DNA from: Agrobacterium tumefaciens
Lineage (GTDB): Bacteria; Pseudomonadota; Alphaproteobacteria; Rhizobiales; Rhizobiaceae
Reading direction: 5' to 3'
NCBI GenBank assembly: GCA_025560025.1
Contig: CP048485.1
Coordinates: 806,001 to 870,000 of the forward strand
Length of the DNA: 64,000 nucleotides
Shown: one piece after another, positions 1-9,871 of the stretch
Numbering within the stretch: position 1 is the first letter of the stretch
How the letters are laid out: each line of letters opens with the position of its first letter
Translations under genes and position numbers: made by a program
The notes under the pieces: model-generated
What the model saw: the letters and a program-made list of their open reading frames with translations, nothing else
Databases searched by the model: none
Told to the model about the DNA's origin: nothing

Positions 1-150
1 GCCCGCCGAGGCCTTGTCCGATATCACGCAGACGATTTCCGCCGGGAAATCCACCGCCTGACAGGCCTTGGCCAGCGACACCATGTTGGAGCCGCCGCCG
101 GAGATGAAAACGACGACACGTGCGCGGCTGGACGGGAGCGCGGCACTCAT
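1..150 (-). CDS. purN: Phosphoribosylglycinamide formyltransferase (PurN), N-terminal part only
   Basis: The minus strand encodes the N-terminal end of a GAR transformylase, which transfers a formyl group from 10-formyl-THF to glycinamide ribonucleotide in cytoplasmic purine synthesis. The visible part reads [20 protein letters not shown] followed by SNM, the PurN P-loop-like phosphate-binding start. The ATG at 148-150 overlaps the purM stop by one base, so the two genes are translationally coupled; a second in-frame ATG at 151-153 is an alternative start. The gene runs off the left edge of the window. Confidence 0.9.
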   Translation of the reverse strand, partial: MSAALPSSRARVVVFISGGGSNMVSLAKACQAVDFPAEIVCVISDKASAG

Positions 151-1223
151 CATAGGCTGAGAGCGCCCTTGTAGATCGTGCCGTGCGCGCCCTCTTCGCG
201 GGCCACCATGCGGCCGAGCGGGAAAACGGTCTCGCCTTCCGCTGTTAGGGCGTTCGTGACCTTCTCGGCATTTTCAGCCGAAACGACCACGATCATGCCG
301 ACGCCGCAATTGAAGGTTCGCAGCATTTCCTTGGCTTCGACGCCGCCGGTTTTTGCCAGCCACGAAAAGACGGCCGGAACCTTGATCGCGTCGAGATCGA
401 TTTCAGCTGCGAGATGCTTGGGCAGAACGCGCGGAATATTCTCCGGGAAACCGCCGCCGGTAATATGCGCCAGTGCCTTCAGCGCGCCGGTCTCGCGGAT
501 CGCCTTCAAAAGCGGCTTCACATAGATGCGGGTCGGCGTCAGCAGCGCTTCGCCGAGCTTCTTGCCGTCGGCGAAGGGGGCAGGGGCGTCCCAGGCGAGG
601 CCGGAGATGGATACGATCTTGCGCACCAGCGAGAAACCGTTCGAGTGCACGCCGGAGGATGAAAGCCCGAGAATGACGTCGCCTTCGGAAATATCACCGG
701 CCGGCAGAAGCTGGCCGCGTTCGGCAGCACCCACGGCAAAGCCTGCGAGATCGTAGTCGCCGTCGGAATACATGCCGGGCATTTCAGCGGTTTCGCCGCC
801 GATCAGCGCACAGCCGGATTCGCGGCAGCCGGCGGCAATGCCGGAAACGATCGCCGCACCCTGGTCGGGGTCGAGCTTGCCGGTGGCGAAATAATCGAGG
901 AAGAACAGCGGCTCCGCGCCCTGGACGACGAGATCGTTGACGCACATGGCGACGAGATCGATGCCGACGGTGTCATGATAGTCAGCATCGATGGCGATCT
1001 TCAGCTTGGTGCCGACGCCGTCATTGGCGGCCACCAGAACCGGATCGGTGAAGCCCGCGGCTTTCAAATCGAACAGGCCGCCGAAGCCGCCGATTTCGCC
1101 ATCCGCACCGGGACGCCGCGTTGAACGCACCGCCGGTTTGATCTTTTCGACCATCAGGTTGCCGGCGTCGATATCCACACCTGCGTCACTATAGGTAAGA
1201 CCGTTCTTGCCCGACTGGCTCAT
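150..1223 (-). CDS. purM: Phosphoribosylformylglycinamidine cyclo-ligase (AIR synthetase)
   Basis: PurM closes FGAM to aminoimidazole ribotide using ATP, the fifth step of purine synthesis. The protein of about 357 residues begins [20 protein letters not shown] and carries the family signatures DxGN-like VDIDAGN, the glycine-rich [11 protein letters not shown] segment and the C-terminal [10 protein letters not shown] motif. The open frame continues upstream to 1460, but that extension lacks family similarity, so the ATG at 1221-1223 is chosen. It is followed directly by purN on the same strand, the usual alphaproteobacterial order. Confidence 0.95.
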   Translation of the reverse strand: MSQSGKNGLTYSDAGVDIDAGNLMVEKIKPAVRSTRRPGADGEIGGFGGLFDLKAAGFTDPVLVAANDGVGTKLKIAIDADYHDTVGIDLVAMCVNDLVVQGAEPLFFLDYFATGKLDPDQGAAIVSGIAAGCRESGCALIGGETAEMPGMYSDGDYDLAGFAVGAAERGQLLPAGDISEGDVILGLSSSGVHSNGFSLVRKIVSISGLAWDAPAPFADGKKLGEALLTPTRIYVKPLLKAIRETGALKALAHITGGGFPENIPRVLPKHLAAEIDLDAIKVPAVFSWLAKTGGVEAKEMLRTFNCGVGMIVVVSAENAEKVTNALTAEGETVFPLGRMVAREEGAHGTIYKGALSL

Positions 1224-1517
1224 GGCTCTCGTCTCCGCTGGTTCCTTTGGCGTCGCCATTCGCACGGCACGGGGCCTGATGCAAGGGTTTGCGTGGCAAA
1301 AGCTCCGGTTTTTAACGGCTTTGCGAAGGTTTGACATTTTACCTGCCTCGGGTTTCTGGACCGGGAATGGTCCGTGCAGGCTTGAAAACGGGCCCTCGAT
1401 GCACCTGTCCGGCGCCTGCCTGCCAGACGCTGCCGGATTGCCGGTCTTGACCATGTGCACATGCGCATCCTATCTCCATCATGGGCGGTTAAGGGACGGC
1501 GACAAGAGGATGAACGG

Positions 1518-2675
1518 ATGCAACCCCATGTGAGTGGTACGAACCTGCGCCGACAGGTGTTTTTCTGGATCGGCGTGCTTGCCGTCTTTATCCTTTTCCT
1601 GATGGTCTTCAGCTCCATTCTCCTGCCTTTCGTGGCGGGCATGGCGCTTGCCTATTTTCTCGATCCGGTCGCCGACTGGCTGGAACGGCGCGGCCTTAGC
1701 CGGTTGATGGCAACCGTCGTCATCCTCGTTTCCTTCGTGCTGATCTTCGCGCTGTCGCTCATCATCATCATTCCGGTGATTGCCGCCCAGGCGTCGGAAT
1801 TCATCACCCGCATCCCGCAATATATATCGTCCCTGCAGCAGCTGATCGCGGGTGCGGATACCAACCTCCTGCCTGATTGGGTGAGCAGCCAGATCAACTC
1901 GGTGAAGGAGAATTTTTCAAAGCTCCTGACGGAGGGCGCCGGCTTTATCGGCACCCTGCTGACGCAGATATGGAATTCCGGCAAATCGCTGGTCGACGTC
2001 GTGTCGCTGCTGGTCGTCACGCCCGTCGTCGCTTTCTATCTGCTGCTCGACTGGGACAGGATGATCGACAAGGTCGACAGCTGGATACCGCGCGACTACG
2101 TGCATACCGTCCGCCAGATCGCCCGCGACATGGACAATACGATTGCCGGTTTCGTGCGCGGGCAGGGGTCGCTCTGCCTTATCCTCGGCGTTTATTATGC
2201 TGTCGGCCTGTCGCTGGTGGGCCTCAATTTCGGCCTGCTGATCGGCCTTTTCTCCGGCCTCATCAGCTTTATCCCCTATATTGGTTCGATGGTCGGCCTC
2301 ATCCTCGCCGTCGGCGTCGCCATCGTGCAGTTCTGGCCGGACTATATTTATGTCTTTCTGACGCTTGCCGTGTTCTTCTCCGGCCAGTTCATCGAGGGCA
2401 ACATCCTCCAGCCGAAGCTCGTTGGCAAAAGCGTCGGCCTGCATCCGGTGTGGCTGATGTTTGCCCTGTTCGCTTTCGGCGCGCTTTTCGGCTTTGTCGG
2501 CCTTCTGGTTGCGGTGCCGGCCGCGGCGGCCGTCGGCGTGCTTGTCCGCTTCGCCTTGTCGCGGTATCTTGAAAGCGATCTTTACCACGGACACGCCGCC
2601 AACCTTCCGTGGGAGGCCAACCCTGCCTTGGAAGAAAGGGAAACGTCCTCCACCAAGGCGGACGGTCAGGGCTGA
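1518..2675 (+). CDS. AI-2E/PerM family membrane transporter
   Basis: This is a 385-residue inner-membrane protein of the AI-2E (PerM/YdiK) transporter family. About eight hydrophobic segments are visible, with a soluble stretch between the third and fourth, and the typical C-terminal half with SGLISFIPYIGS and GNILQPKLVGKSVGLHP signatures. Substrates of the family are poorly defined. The start at 1518 is preceded by AGAGGA-like spacing, whereas an upstream in-frame ATG at 1455 would add a poorly hydrophobic leader. It is divergent from purM and lies two bases from hdaA, so the two are probably cotranscribed. Confidence 0.85.
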   Translation: MQPHVSGTNLRRQVFFWIGVLAVFILFLMVFSSILLPFVAGMALAYFLDPVADWLERRGLSRLMATVVILVSFVLIFALSLIIIIPVIAAQASEFITRIPQYISSLQQLIAGADTNLLPDWVSSQINSVKENFSKLLTEGAGFIGTLLTQIWNSGKSLVDVVSLLVVTPVVAFYLLLDWDRMIDKVDSWIPRDYVHTVRQIARDMDNTIAGFVRGQGSLCLILGVYYAVGLSLVGLNFGLLIGLFSGLISFIPYIGSMVGLILAVGVAIVQFWPDYIYVFLTLAVFFSGQFIEGNILQPKLVGKSVGLHPVWLMFALFAFGALFGFVGLLVAVPAAAAVGVLVRFALSRYLESDLYHGHAANLPWEANPALEERETSSTKADGQG

Positions 2676-2677
2676 CG

Positions 2678-3406
2678 ATGACTGACCAGATCAAAACCGA
2701 CAACGCCCGGTCGAAGGCCGAGCAGCTGCCGCTCGTATTCTCGCACCAGGCCGCCTCCGGCAGGGAAGACCTTCTCGTATCCGCTTCGCTCGAGGCTGCG
2801 GTCAGCCTCGTTGATGAATGGCCGAATTGGCCATCGCCCGTGGTTGTGCTCGCCGGGCCGCCGGGTTCGGGGAAGTCGCATCTCGCCAATATCTGGAAAA
2901 ACATCAGCGGCGCCGTGGAAATCCACCCGCAGGCCGGTGCGGATGCCGCGCGAGCGGCCGAGAGCGCACCGGTGCTTTTCGAAGATGCCGATCGCCGCGG
3001 TTTCGACGACACCGAACTCTTCCACGTCATCAACAGCGTGCGCCAGCACGGCAAGACGCTTCTGATGACCAGCCGGCAATGGCCGGCCGCATGGCCGGTG
3101 ACGCTGCCGGATCTGCGCTCGCGTCTCAAAGCCGTAACCGTGGTGGAGACCGGCGAGCCGGATGAGGGACTTCTGGCGCAGGTGCTGATGAAACTCTTTG
3201 CCGACCGTCAGCTTTACATGGATGACAAACTCATAGGTTACATCGTCAATAGAATGGAGCGTTCGCTCGATACGGCGCAGACGATCGTGGACCGGATCGA
3301 CAGGCTGGCGCTCTCGCGTGGGACAAGGATTACCCGTCCGCTGGCGGCGGAAGTTCTCAACGCGATGGAGAGTGCAGCGGTGGGCGAGGGGCTGGACGGC
3401 GATTGA
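2678..3406 (+). CDS. hdaA: DnaA regulatory inactivator homologue HdaA
   Basis: This 242-residue AAA+ protein resembles the DnaA ATPase domain and lacks the DNA-binding domain. It is the alphaproteobacterial Hda, which works with the DNA clamp to convert DnaA-ATP to DnaA-ADP and prevent re-initiation. An N-terminal QLPLVF clamp-binding motif lies at about residues 15-20, a Walker A GPPGSGKS at about 65-72 and a Walker B-like FEDADRR further on. It starts just after the membrane gene and overlaps no other real gene; ppk follows. Confidence 0.88.
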   Translation: MTDQIKTDNARSKAEQLPLVFSHQAASGREDLLVSASLEAAVSLVDEWPNWPSPVVVLAGPPGSGKSHLANIWKNISGAVEIHPQAGADAARAAESAPVLFEDADRRGFDDTELFHVINSVRQHGKTLLMTSRQWPAAWPVTLPDLRSRLKAVTVVETGEPDEGLLAQVLMKLFADRQLYMDDKLIGYIVNRMERSLDTAQTIVDRIDRLALSRGTRITRPLAAEVLNAMESAAVGEGLDGD

Positions 3407-3459
3407 CTGTCACAGTTCCGTCGTCAAACTGTTATACGGGCAAGAAGGACGATCACGCG

Positions 3460-5706
3460 ATGCAGCAGGATCACGGGACGGAATTAGGTCAGGGGATGGA
3501 ACAGGGCATGGACGCAGTAGCGCAGGACAATTTGGACAAGGTTCAGCCGGTGATCGAGGGCGAGAACCTCTGGGACAGCCCCGCCCGTTTCATCAACCGC
3601 GAATTCTCCTGGCTGCAGTTCAACCGCCGTGTTCTGGAAGAAACGCTGAATACGGATCACCCGCTTCTGGAGCGGCTGCGTTTTCTCTCCATCTCCGCCG
3701 CCAATCTTGACGAGTTCTTCATGGTTCGTGTCGCCGGCCTTGAAGGGCAGGTGCGCCAGAAGATCACGGTCAAGACGCCCGATGGCAAGACGCCGGCCGA
3801 GCAGCTGGAAGACATTCTGAAGGAAATCGACAATCTGCAGATGGAGCAGCAGGCCTCGCTTGCCGTTCTGCAGCAATATCTCGCCAAGGAAGACATCTTC
3901 GTCGTGCGCCCTGCGGCACTTTCCGATGCGGATCGGACCTGGCTGGGCACGGAATTCGAGGAACGCATTTTCCCGGTGCTGACGCCGCTGTCCATCGACC
4001 CTGCGCACCCGTTCCCGTTCATTCCGAACCTCGGCTTCTCCATGGGCCTGCAGCTCGACAGCGTCAATGGCCGCGAGCCGATGACCGCGCTTCTGCGCCT
4101 GCCGCCGGCGCTCGACCGTTTCGTGCGTCTGCCGGATGACAGGAACGCCATCCGCTACATCACGCTTGAAGATGTGGTGGGCCTGTTCATTCACCGGCTT
4201 TATCCCGGCTATACGGTGCGTGGTTTCGGCACCTTCCGCATCATCCGCGACAGCGATATCGAAGTGGAGGAAGAGGCGGAAGATCTGGTCCGTTTCTTTG
4301 AAAGCGCCCTGAAGCGCCGTCGCCGCGGCTCCGTTATCCGCATCGAGACTGACAGCGAAATGCCGCAGTCGCTGCGCCAGTTCGTGGTGCACGAACTTGG
4401 CGTGCCGGATAATCGCGTCGCCGTTCTGCCCGGCCTTCTCGCACTCAACACCATTTCGGAAATCGTGCGGGCGCCGCGCGACGACCTGAAATTCGAACCC
4501 TACAACGCCCGTTTCCCCGAGCGCGTGCGCGAACATGCCGGCGATTGCCTCGCCGCCATCCGCGAAAAGGACATGGTGGTTCACCACCCCTATGAAAGCT
4601 TCGACGTGGTTGTGCAGTTCCTGCTGCAGGCCGCACGCGACCCCGACGTGCTTGCCATCAAGCAGACGCTTTATCGCACCTCCAATGACAGCCCGATCGT
4701 TCGCGCGCTGATCGACGCGGCCGAAGCGGGTAAGTCCGTCACCGCGCTGGTGGAGCTGAAGGCACGTTTCGATGAAGAAGCCAATATCCGCTGGGCGCGC
4801 GACCTGGAGCGAGCCGGCGTGCAGGTGGTGTTCGGCTTCATCGAACTGAAGACCCATGCCAAGATGTCGATGGTGGTGCGCCGCGAAGACGGCAAGCTCC
4901 GGACCTATTGCCACCTCGGCACCGGCAACTATCACCCGATCACGGCCAAGATTTATACCGACCTTTCCTTCTTCACCTGCAACCCGAAGATCGCCCATGA
5001 CATGGCGAATATCTTCAACTTCATCACCGGTTATGGCGAACCGGAAGAAGGCATGAAGCTCGCGATTTCGCCCTATACGCTGCGCTCGCGCATCGTGAAG
5101 CACATCAATGAAGAGATCGAACACGCCAAGCGCGGCGCGCCTGCGGCGATCTGGATGAAGATGAATTCGCTGGTCGATCCTGAAATCATCGATTCCCTTT
5201 ACCGTGCCAGTGCAGCCGGTGTGGAAATCGATCTTGTGGTGCGCGGCATCTGCTGCCTGCGTCCGCAGGTGCCGGGCCTGTCGGACAATATCCGCGTTAA
5301 ATCGATCGTCGGCCGCTTCCTGGAGCACAGCCGCATCTTCTGCTTCGGTAATGGTTTCGGCCTGCCTTCCGACAAGGCGCTGGTCTATATCGGCTCCGCC
5401 GACATGATGCCGCGCAACCTCGATCGCCGTGTGGAAACGCTGGTGCCGCTCACCAACCCCACCGTGCACGAGCAGGTTCTTTCACAGATTATGCTGGGCA
5501 ATCTCATTGACAACCAGCAGAGCTACGAGATACTTGCGGACGGAACGTCGAGGCGCATCGAGGTGCGTAAAGGCGAAGAACCGTTCAACGCGCAGCACTA
5601 TTTCATGACCAATCCCAGCCTTTCCGGACGTGGTGAAGCCTTGAAATCCAGTGCGCCCAAATTGATTGCCGGGTTGATTTCGTCCCGCAAGAAACAGGCT
5701 GAATGA
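3460..5706 (+). CDS. ppk: Polyphosphate kinase 1
   Basis: PPK1 reversibly polymerises the ATP gamma-phosphate into inorganic polyphosphate. The N domain contains [18 protein letters not shown] and [13 protein letters not shown]; the catalytic domains show the HAKMSM and HLGTGNYHP histidine motifs and the [14 protein letters not shown] segment near the C-terminus. The start at 3460 has AAGAAGGA ten bases upstream; in-frame ATGs at 3496 and 3508 are alternatives and the frame opens earlier, at 3403. The stop overlaps the ppx start by four bases (ATGA), so synthesis and breakdown of polyphosphate are encoded together. Confidence 0.94.
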   Translation: MQQDHGTELGQGMEQGMDAVAQDNLDKVQPVIEGENLWDSPARFINREFSWLQFNRRVLEETLNTDHPLLERLRFLSISAANLDEFFMVRVAGLEGQVRQKITVKTPDGKTPAEQLEDILKEIDNLQMEQQASLAVLQQYLAKEDIFVVRPAALSDADRTWLGTEFEERIFPVLTPLSIDPAHPFPFIPNLGFSMGLQLDSVNGREPMTALLRLPPALDRFVRLPDDRNAIRYITLEDVVGLFIHRLYPGYTVRGFGTFRIIRDSDIEVEEEAEDLVRFFESALKRRRRGSVIRIETDSEMPQSLRQFVVHELGVPDNRVAVLPGLLALNTISEIVRAPRDDLKFEPYNARFPERVREHAGDCLAAIREKDMVVHHPYESFDVVVQFLLQAARDPDVLAIKQTLYRTSNDSPIVRALIDAAEAGKSVTALVELKARFDEEANIRWARDLERAGVQVVFGFIELKTHAKMSMVVRREDGKLRTYCHLGTGNYHPITAKIYTDLSFFTCNPKIAHDMANIFNFITGYGEPEEGMKLAISPYTLRSRIVKHINEEIEHAKRGAPAAIWMKMNSLVDPEIIDSLYRASAAGVEIDLVVRGICCLRPQVPGLSDNIRVKSIVGRFLEHSRIFCFGNGFGLPSDKALVYIGSADMMPRNLDRRVETLVPLTNPTVHEQVLSQIMLGNLIDNQQSYEILADGTSRRIEVRKGEEPFNAQHYFMTNPSLSGRGEALKSSAPKLIAGLISSRKKQAE

Positions 5707-7226
5707 CTCGATCAGAAGCACAGGGGCGGCTGACCGGCCTTGCCCCCGTTTCCGTCATAGATATTGGTTCGAACTCCGTTCGTCTCGTCGTATATGAAGG
5801 CCTCTCCCGCGCGCCCGCCGTGCTGTTCAACGAAAAGGTCCTTTGCGGTCTCGGCAAGGGGCTGGCGCTGACGGGCCGCATGCATGAGGAAGGTGTTGGC
5901 CGGGCATTGATGGCCCTACGGCGCTTCCATGCGCTTTCCGAACAGGCGCAGGCGCAGCAGCTCTACGTGCTGGCAACGGCGGCAGCGCGTGAAGCGGAAA
6001 ACGGGCCGGATTTCATCCGCGAAGCCGAAGCGATCCTCGGTTGCGAGATCGAGGTGCTGTCAGGCGAGAAGGAAGCGCTTTATTCCGCCTATGGCGTTAT
6101 CAGCGGTTTCCACGAGCCGGATGGCATTGCCGGCGACCTGGGCGGTGGTTCGCTTGAACTCATCGACATCAAGGGCAAAAGCTGCGGCGAGGGCATCACC
6201 CTGCCGCTCGGCGGCCTGCGACTGTCGGAGCAATCGGACGGCTCGCTGGAAAAAGCCGCGACCATTGCCAGAAAACACGTCAAATCCTTCGCAAAACTTC
6301 TGTCCGCGGGCGAGGGGCGTACCTTTTATGCCGTGGGCGGCACATGGCGAAATATCGCCAAGCTGCACATGGAAATCACCGGCTATCCGCTGCACATGAT
6401 GCAGGGTTACGAATTGCCGCTGGAAGAAATGCTGAATTTTCTGGAAGAGGTTATCGTCTCCAGGGACAGCAAGGACCCGGCCTGGCAGGCGGTATCCAAG
6501 AACCGCCGTTCGCTGCTGCCCTTCGGCGCCATCGCCATGCGTGAAGTTCTGAAGGTCATGAAACCGGCAAAGATCGCCTTCTCGGCGCAGGGCGTGCGCG
6601 AAGGTTATCTCTATTCGCTCCTGACGGAGACCGAGCGGGATTCCGATCCGCTGCTGGTCACCGCCGACGAACTTGCCATTCTGCGCGCCCGTTCGCCTGA
6701 ACATGCACGTGAACTGGCGGACTGGAGCGGCCGCACTTTCCCGGTCTTCGGTATCGAAGAGACGGAAGAGGAAAGCCGTTACCGGCAGGCGGCCTGCCTT
6801 CTGGCCGATATCAGCTGGCGCGCCCATCCAGACTATCGTGGCCTGCAGGCATTGAACATCATCGCCCATTCCTCCTTCGTGGCGATCACCCATCCGGGCC
6901 GCGCCTATATCGCGCTTGCCAATTATTACCGTTTCGAGGGGCTGAACGACAACGGCACCACCCAACCGCTCGCAGCCATGGCTGGCGATCGCCTGCTGGA
7001 GCTGGGGAAACTTCTCGGCGGCCTGCTGCGCGTTGTCTACCTCTTCTCGGCCTCGATGCCTGGCGTCGTCGACCACCTGAAATTCCGCAAATCCACCAAT
7101 CCGGATGTGGATCTGGAATTCGTCGTGCCGCATGATTATTGCGATTTCGCCGGCGAGCGACTGGATGGCCGCCTGCAGCAATTGGCGAAGCTGACGGGCA
7201 AGCGGCTGGCGTTCGTATTTGAGTAG
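5703..7226 (+). CDS. ppx: Exopolyphosphatase (Ppx/GppA family)
   Basis: A 507-residue ASKHA-fold phosphatase that removes terminal phosphate from polyphosphate and may also act on pppGpp. The first nucleotide-binding motif is [15 protein letters not shown] at about residues 17-31 and the second is [13 protein letters not shown] at about 143-155, with a longer C-terminal region characteristic of alphaproteobacterial Ppx. It is translationally coupled to ppk by an ATGA overlap. There is no clear T-rich terminator after the stop. Confidence 0.92.
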   Translation: MTRSEAQGRLTGLAPVSVIDIGSNSVRLVVYEGLSRAPAVLFNEKVLCGLGKGLALTGRMHEEGVGRALMALRRFHALSEQAQAQQLYVLATAAAREAENGPDFIREAEAILGCEIEVLSGEKEALYSAYGVISGFHEPDGIAGDLGGGSLELIDIKGKSCGEGITLPLGGLRLSEQSDGSLEKAATIARKHVKSFAKLLSAGEGRTFYAVGGTWRNIAKLHMEITGYPLHMMQGYELPLEEMLNFLEEVIVSRDSKDPAWQAVSKNRRSLLPFGAIAMREVLKVMKPAKIAFSAQGVREGYLYSLLTETERDSDPLLVTADELAILRARSPEHARELADWSGRTFPVFGIEETEEESRYRQAACLLADISWRAHPDYRGLQALNIIAHSSFVAITHPGRAYIALANYYRFEGLNDNGTTQPLAAMAGDRLLELGKLLGGLLRVVYLFSASMPGVVDHLKFRKSTNPDVDLEFVVPHDYCDFAGERLDGRLQQLAKLTGKRLAFVFE

Positions 7227-7358
7227 CGAACGGATGTGCGTCTTTTTAGTATTTTATTCGGTGGTATAGGTTTCTAAATAGGCTGCGCCGTGAATCCAAA
7301 AAATGCTTGAGGACCACGCTGGGTGGAAAACGTCATCAAATTTGAGTATTCGTAGTTC

Positions 7359-7838
7359 ATGCTCAAGTTCATAGAACTTCGACTCGGTGAAGATTGGGTC
7401 GCTGATCCAAATGCGCCAGAGCCTCAGGTTTCAGTTGCGGGCTCCTCGGTGAATGTCTGTTTCCGCTCGTATAGGCTCGTGCAAGACAAGAAAACCTCGG
7501 GGTTTTTGAGGGTTTTGAATCTATTTTCAAAAGCAGATCCGAAGTTTGATGAGACACATGGCACTTTAAGCTTCATTGATTGCAGCCGATGGCGCAGGGA
7601 CGACACCAACGATCATGAATGGTATAAGGTAGACGGTCGTGGTCGCTATAGTGGCATAGCACCGCATTGGGGTAAGTTCTATGAGTTGGTTGGCCACGAC
7701 CCGATCCGTGATGCCGTACCTTGGGAAACAATACGGGCAGACACCACTAACTCTCGCCACTTCCTCTATTATTTTCGCGACGAAACGCTTGAGTTTATGG
7801 CCGACGGCTGGTCGTTCAGCCCCAATTTTGGGGGTTAA
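7359..7838 (+). CDS. Hypothetical protein, accessory
   Basis: A 159-residue soluble protein that I do not recognise. It is rich in aromatic residues (SRWRRDDTNDHEWYKVDG, HFLYYFRD) and has no signal peptide or membrane segment. Base use is clearly more AT-rich than ppx on its left, and no convincing ribosome binding site precedes the ATG, so horizontal acquisition is likely. It stands alone between ppx and a minus-strand acetyltransferase. The 280 bases after it hold no open frame I can support. Confidence 0.6.
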   Translation: MLKFIELRLGEDWVADPNAPEPQVSVAGSSVNVCFRSYRLVQDKKTSGFLRVLNLFSKADPKFDETHGTLSFIDCSRWRRDDTNDHEWYKVDGRGRYSGIAPHWGKFYELVGHDPIRDAVPWETIRADTTNSRHFLYYFRDETLEFMADGWSFSPNFGG

Positions 7839-8118
7839 TTCCGCGTCTTACGACGCCGATTGGCACCGTAGAAAATTTGAAGACCGGAGGCTCTTGGGCA
7901 AATGTTTCACCAATATCTAACCGGAAGAAAATCCCGTAGTCGTATGGCGCACGGTGTTACTCACCAATATCCTATGGATGATGTCGATAATCGCTGCGGG
8001 TGCTTCGATTGGTTGGCCTCATTGTTGGCGATTTCCTGAGCTCGCCTGCTCAGCTTTTGAAGCTGTTCATTTAATATCTACCTTCGAAGTTATCGTTAGA
8101 TGCGTCTCGAAGTGTGTG

Positions 8119-8751
8119 TCAGGCCCAGCGCTCGCAAAAGGCTTCAATATCGCTTGATTGAAAGTCGGTAAGCCGCGCGATGATCGTCTCGAACGGCCAG
8201 TCCCACCAGGCGATTGAAGTGAGCGTCTCCGCGATGCGCCGTGAAAATCGCTCGCGAATGATTTTTGCGGGAACGCCACCGACGATCGTGTAGGCCGGCA
8301 CGTCCTTGGTGACGACAGCGCCGGCTGCCAGCACGGCGCCGTTCCCAATTTTCACGCCCGGCAACACAATGACCCCGTGACCAATCCACACATCGTGACC
8401 GATGATGGCGCGGTCCTGTTTGCGCTGATCGAAAAAGGCGTCGTCGCGGACAGCATCTGTTGCGTAATATTCCGGGCAGTAGCTGAAACGATGCATGGAC
8501 GGTCTGTCCATCGGATGGTTTGGCGCTCCTATCCTCACGTCCGCAGCGATGGCGCAGAATTTTCCAATGGTCGCATCTCCAACCATGCAGCGGGGGCCAA
8601 GATAGGAGTAATCTCCGAGTTCCACATTGTGCAGGGAGGTATCCGCCAGAATTTCGCAACATCTTCCGATAGTTGCATCTCTGATGCTCGCGGTGGGATG
8701 GATGACGGTTTGTGCGATTTTTGGACGGTTGATTTTTGCGGTCGAATCCAT
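8119..8751 (-). CDS. Hexapeptide-repeat acetyltransferase, phosphonate-cluster type
   Basis: A 210-residue left-handed beta-helix acyltransferase. Hexapeptide repeats occur at about residues 18-75 ([29 protein letters not shown]) and 118-155 ([24 protein letters not shown]), followed by [22 protein letters not shown] and a WWDW C-terminal helix. The layout matches the transferase usually encoded in phn C-P lyase clusters, but no phn genes are near, so the substrate is unknown. The ATG at 8749-8751 has a GGAGG about six bases upstream. Confidence 0.8.
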   Translation of the reverse strand: MDSTAKINRPKIAQTVIHPTASIRDATIGRCCEILADTSLHNVELGDYSYLGPRCMVGDATIGKFCAIAADVRIGAPNHPMDRPSMHRFSYCPEYYATDAVRDDAFFDQRKQDRAIIGHDVWIGHGVIVLPGVKIGNGAVLAAGAVVTKDVPAYTIVGGVPAKIIRERFSRRIAETLTSIAWWDWPFETIIARLTDFQSSDIEAFCERWA

Positions 8752-8886
8752 TCCAGCCTCCGGATTTGCGCCTGCTTAGCCGGGGATGATGAAGGCTCTG
8801 TGACGTGAGACTGCCAGATAAGCCCGACCTTGCCGAGCTACTGCGTCTCGCCCGAAACTATGCTTTCAGGCAGAAGGGCAGCGCGT

Positions 8887-9234
8887 TCAGCCGCCTGAAA
8901 CATCCGCAGCAGCGTCTTTCTTTTTCCAGTAGTGGTCGGATATGTTTTGAGCGTTCCTGATGAGGTGGGCTGCAACTTCGGGGTCCCCGCCCTGGAATGT
9001 TTCCCTGTTGGCGCCGCATAACAACAGGAAAAGCTGCTGATGTGCGACGGCGGCAAAATACTCATAGGCGGGCGGCTGTATTTCTGAGCCAATGCTCTGG
9101 AGTTCCTCGGCGGCCTGTTTGCTGGCGCGCTCAAGTGCTGCGTCAATTGCAGCCACCATAGCCTCTTCTGTCCGTTCCAATATATTCTGTGCCTGCCGCT
9201 CGGCGGGCGTCAGGACAGGACAGCTATCATTCAT
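8887..9234 (-). CDS. Hypothetical protein (115 aa)
   Basis: An unrecognised small soluble protein starting MNDSCPVLTPAERQAQNILE. It is largely helical and alanine/glutamate-rich, with no signal peptide. The start is chosen because a GAGGAGA ribosome binding site lies about nine bases upstream; the longer open frame to 9582 has unlikely composition. The gene is isolated between the acetyltransferase and a YunG-like gene on the same strand. Confidence 0.55.
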   Translation of the reverse strand: MNDSCPVLTPAERQAQNILERTEEAMVAAIDAALERASKQAAEELQSIGSEIQPPAYEYFAAVAHQQLFLLLCGANRETFQGGDPEVAAHLIRNAQNISDHYWKKKDAAADVSGG

Positions 9235-9370
9235 CGGACATATCTCCTCGCTGCGTCTCGTTTTGCGAGCTGATACTATCGCATGGATTGTGTCCGCTTT
9301 GCGGGGAAAGCCTCTAATAAGGCGTTCAAACCGCAACAAACTGTAGGCGACCGGCATCGATGTGTGAGCG

Positions 9371-9718
9371 TCAGCCGTGTCCCAGCGCCTTCCTGATGCA
9401 GGCGCTGAGATAGGCATATTGAAGCGGCGTGATCCTCGCCATCGCCTCGGTGCGGGTGGCTGGCCTGTCCTGATAACCGACGGGGACATCGAACTGGGCA
9501 AAGGTGAAATCCCAGCGAATGTCCTCGATGATATTGTAAAAATGGTCCGCGCCGCTGACGGCGGTTTTGGCGAGTTCGCCACCGAAAATATCCTGAACCA
9601 CCAGCGCTGTGACGCCGCCCTGTCCCCTGGCGGGGTTTTCGCGCGACCAGAGGCTGCTGGTCTCGCCCGACCAGCTTTTCCTTAGGGCATAATAAAGTCG
9701 TTCGGCATGGTCCTGCAT
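9371..9718 (-). CDS. YunG-like family protein
   Basis: A 115-residue cytoplasmic protein beginning MQDHAERLYYALRKSWSGET. The segments GQGGVTALVVQDIFGGEL, DHFYNIIEDIRWDFTFAQF and a C-terminal LSACIRKALG match the YunG-like family of unknown function. The ATG at 9716-9718 is selected over the long upstream extension, which is low-complexity. The family is common as single genes in Proteobacteria and Firmicutes; the role is not known. Confidence 0.65.
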   Translation of the reverse strand: MQDHAERLYYALRKSWSGETSSLWSRENPARGQGGVTALVVQDIFGGELAKTAVSGADHFYNIIEDIRWDFTFAQFDVPVGYQDRPATRTEAMARITPLQYAYLSACIRKALGHG

Positions 9719-9841
9719 GTAAATCTTCCCTGTTTCGGAACCTGGTTCCGGGTCAGGCATGGTCAGAGGAGAAACGGAGCGCCGCGCAGCCTGGGAAGGC
9801 TGTGGGACGCTCCGACCGTTGAATTCGCACCAGGTGCGGAC

Positions 9842-9871
9842 GGTGCCGGAATGGATTCCGGCGCCTTTTTT
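9842..9871 (+). terminator. Hairpin with T-tract abutting the phytase-like gene
   Basis: An eleven-pair stem (GGTGCCGGAAT against ATTCCGGCGCC, one wobble) is followed by six T on the plus strand, the shape of an intrinsic terminator. No plus-strand gene lies upstream. On the minus strand the hairpin directly follows the stop of the phytase-like gene but has its A-run on the wrong side, so it may act as a 3'-end stabiliser there and as a block to antisense transcription. Confidence 0.55.

Noticed and set aside
3484-5469. 661-codon minus-strand frame opposite ppk
   Set aside because: It is fully antisense to a clear PPK1 gene and has the His/Arg-rich composition of a GC-rich shadow frame.
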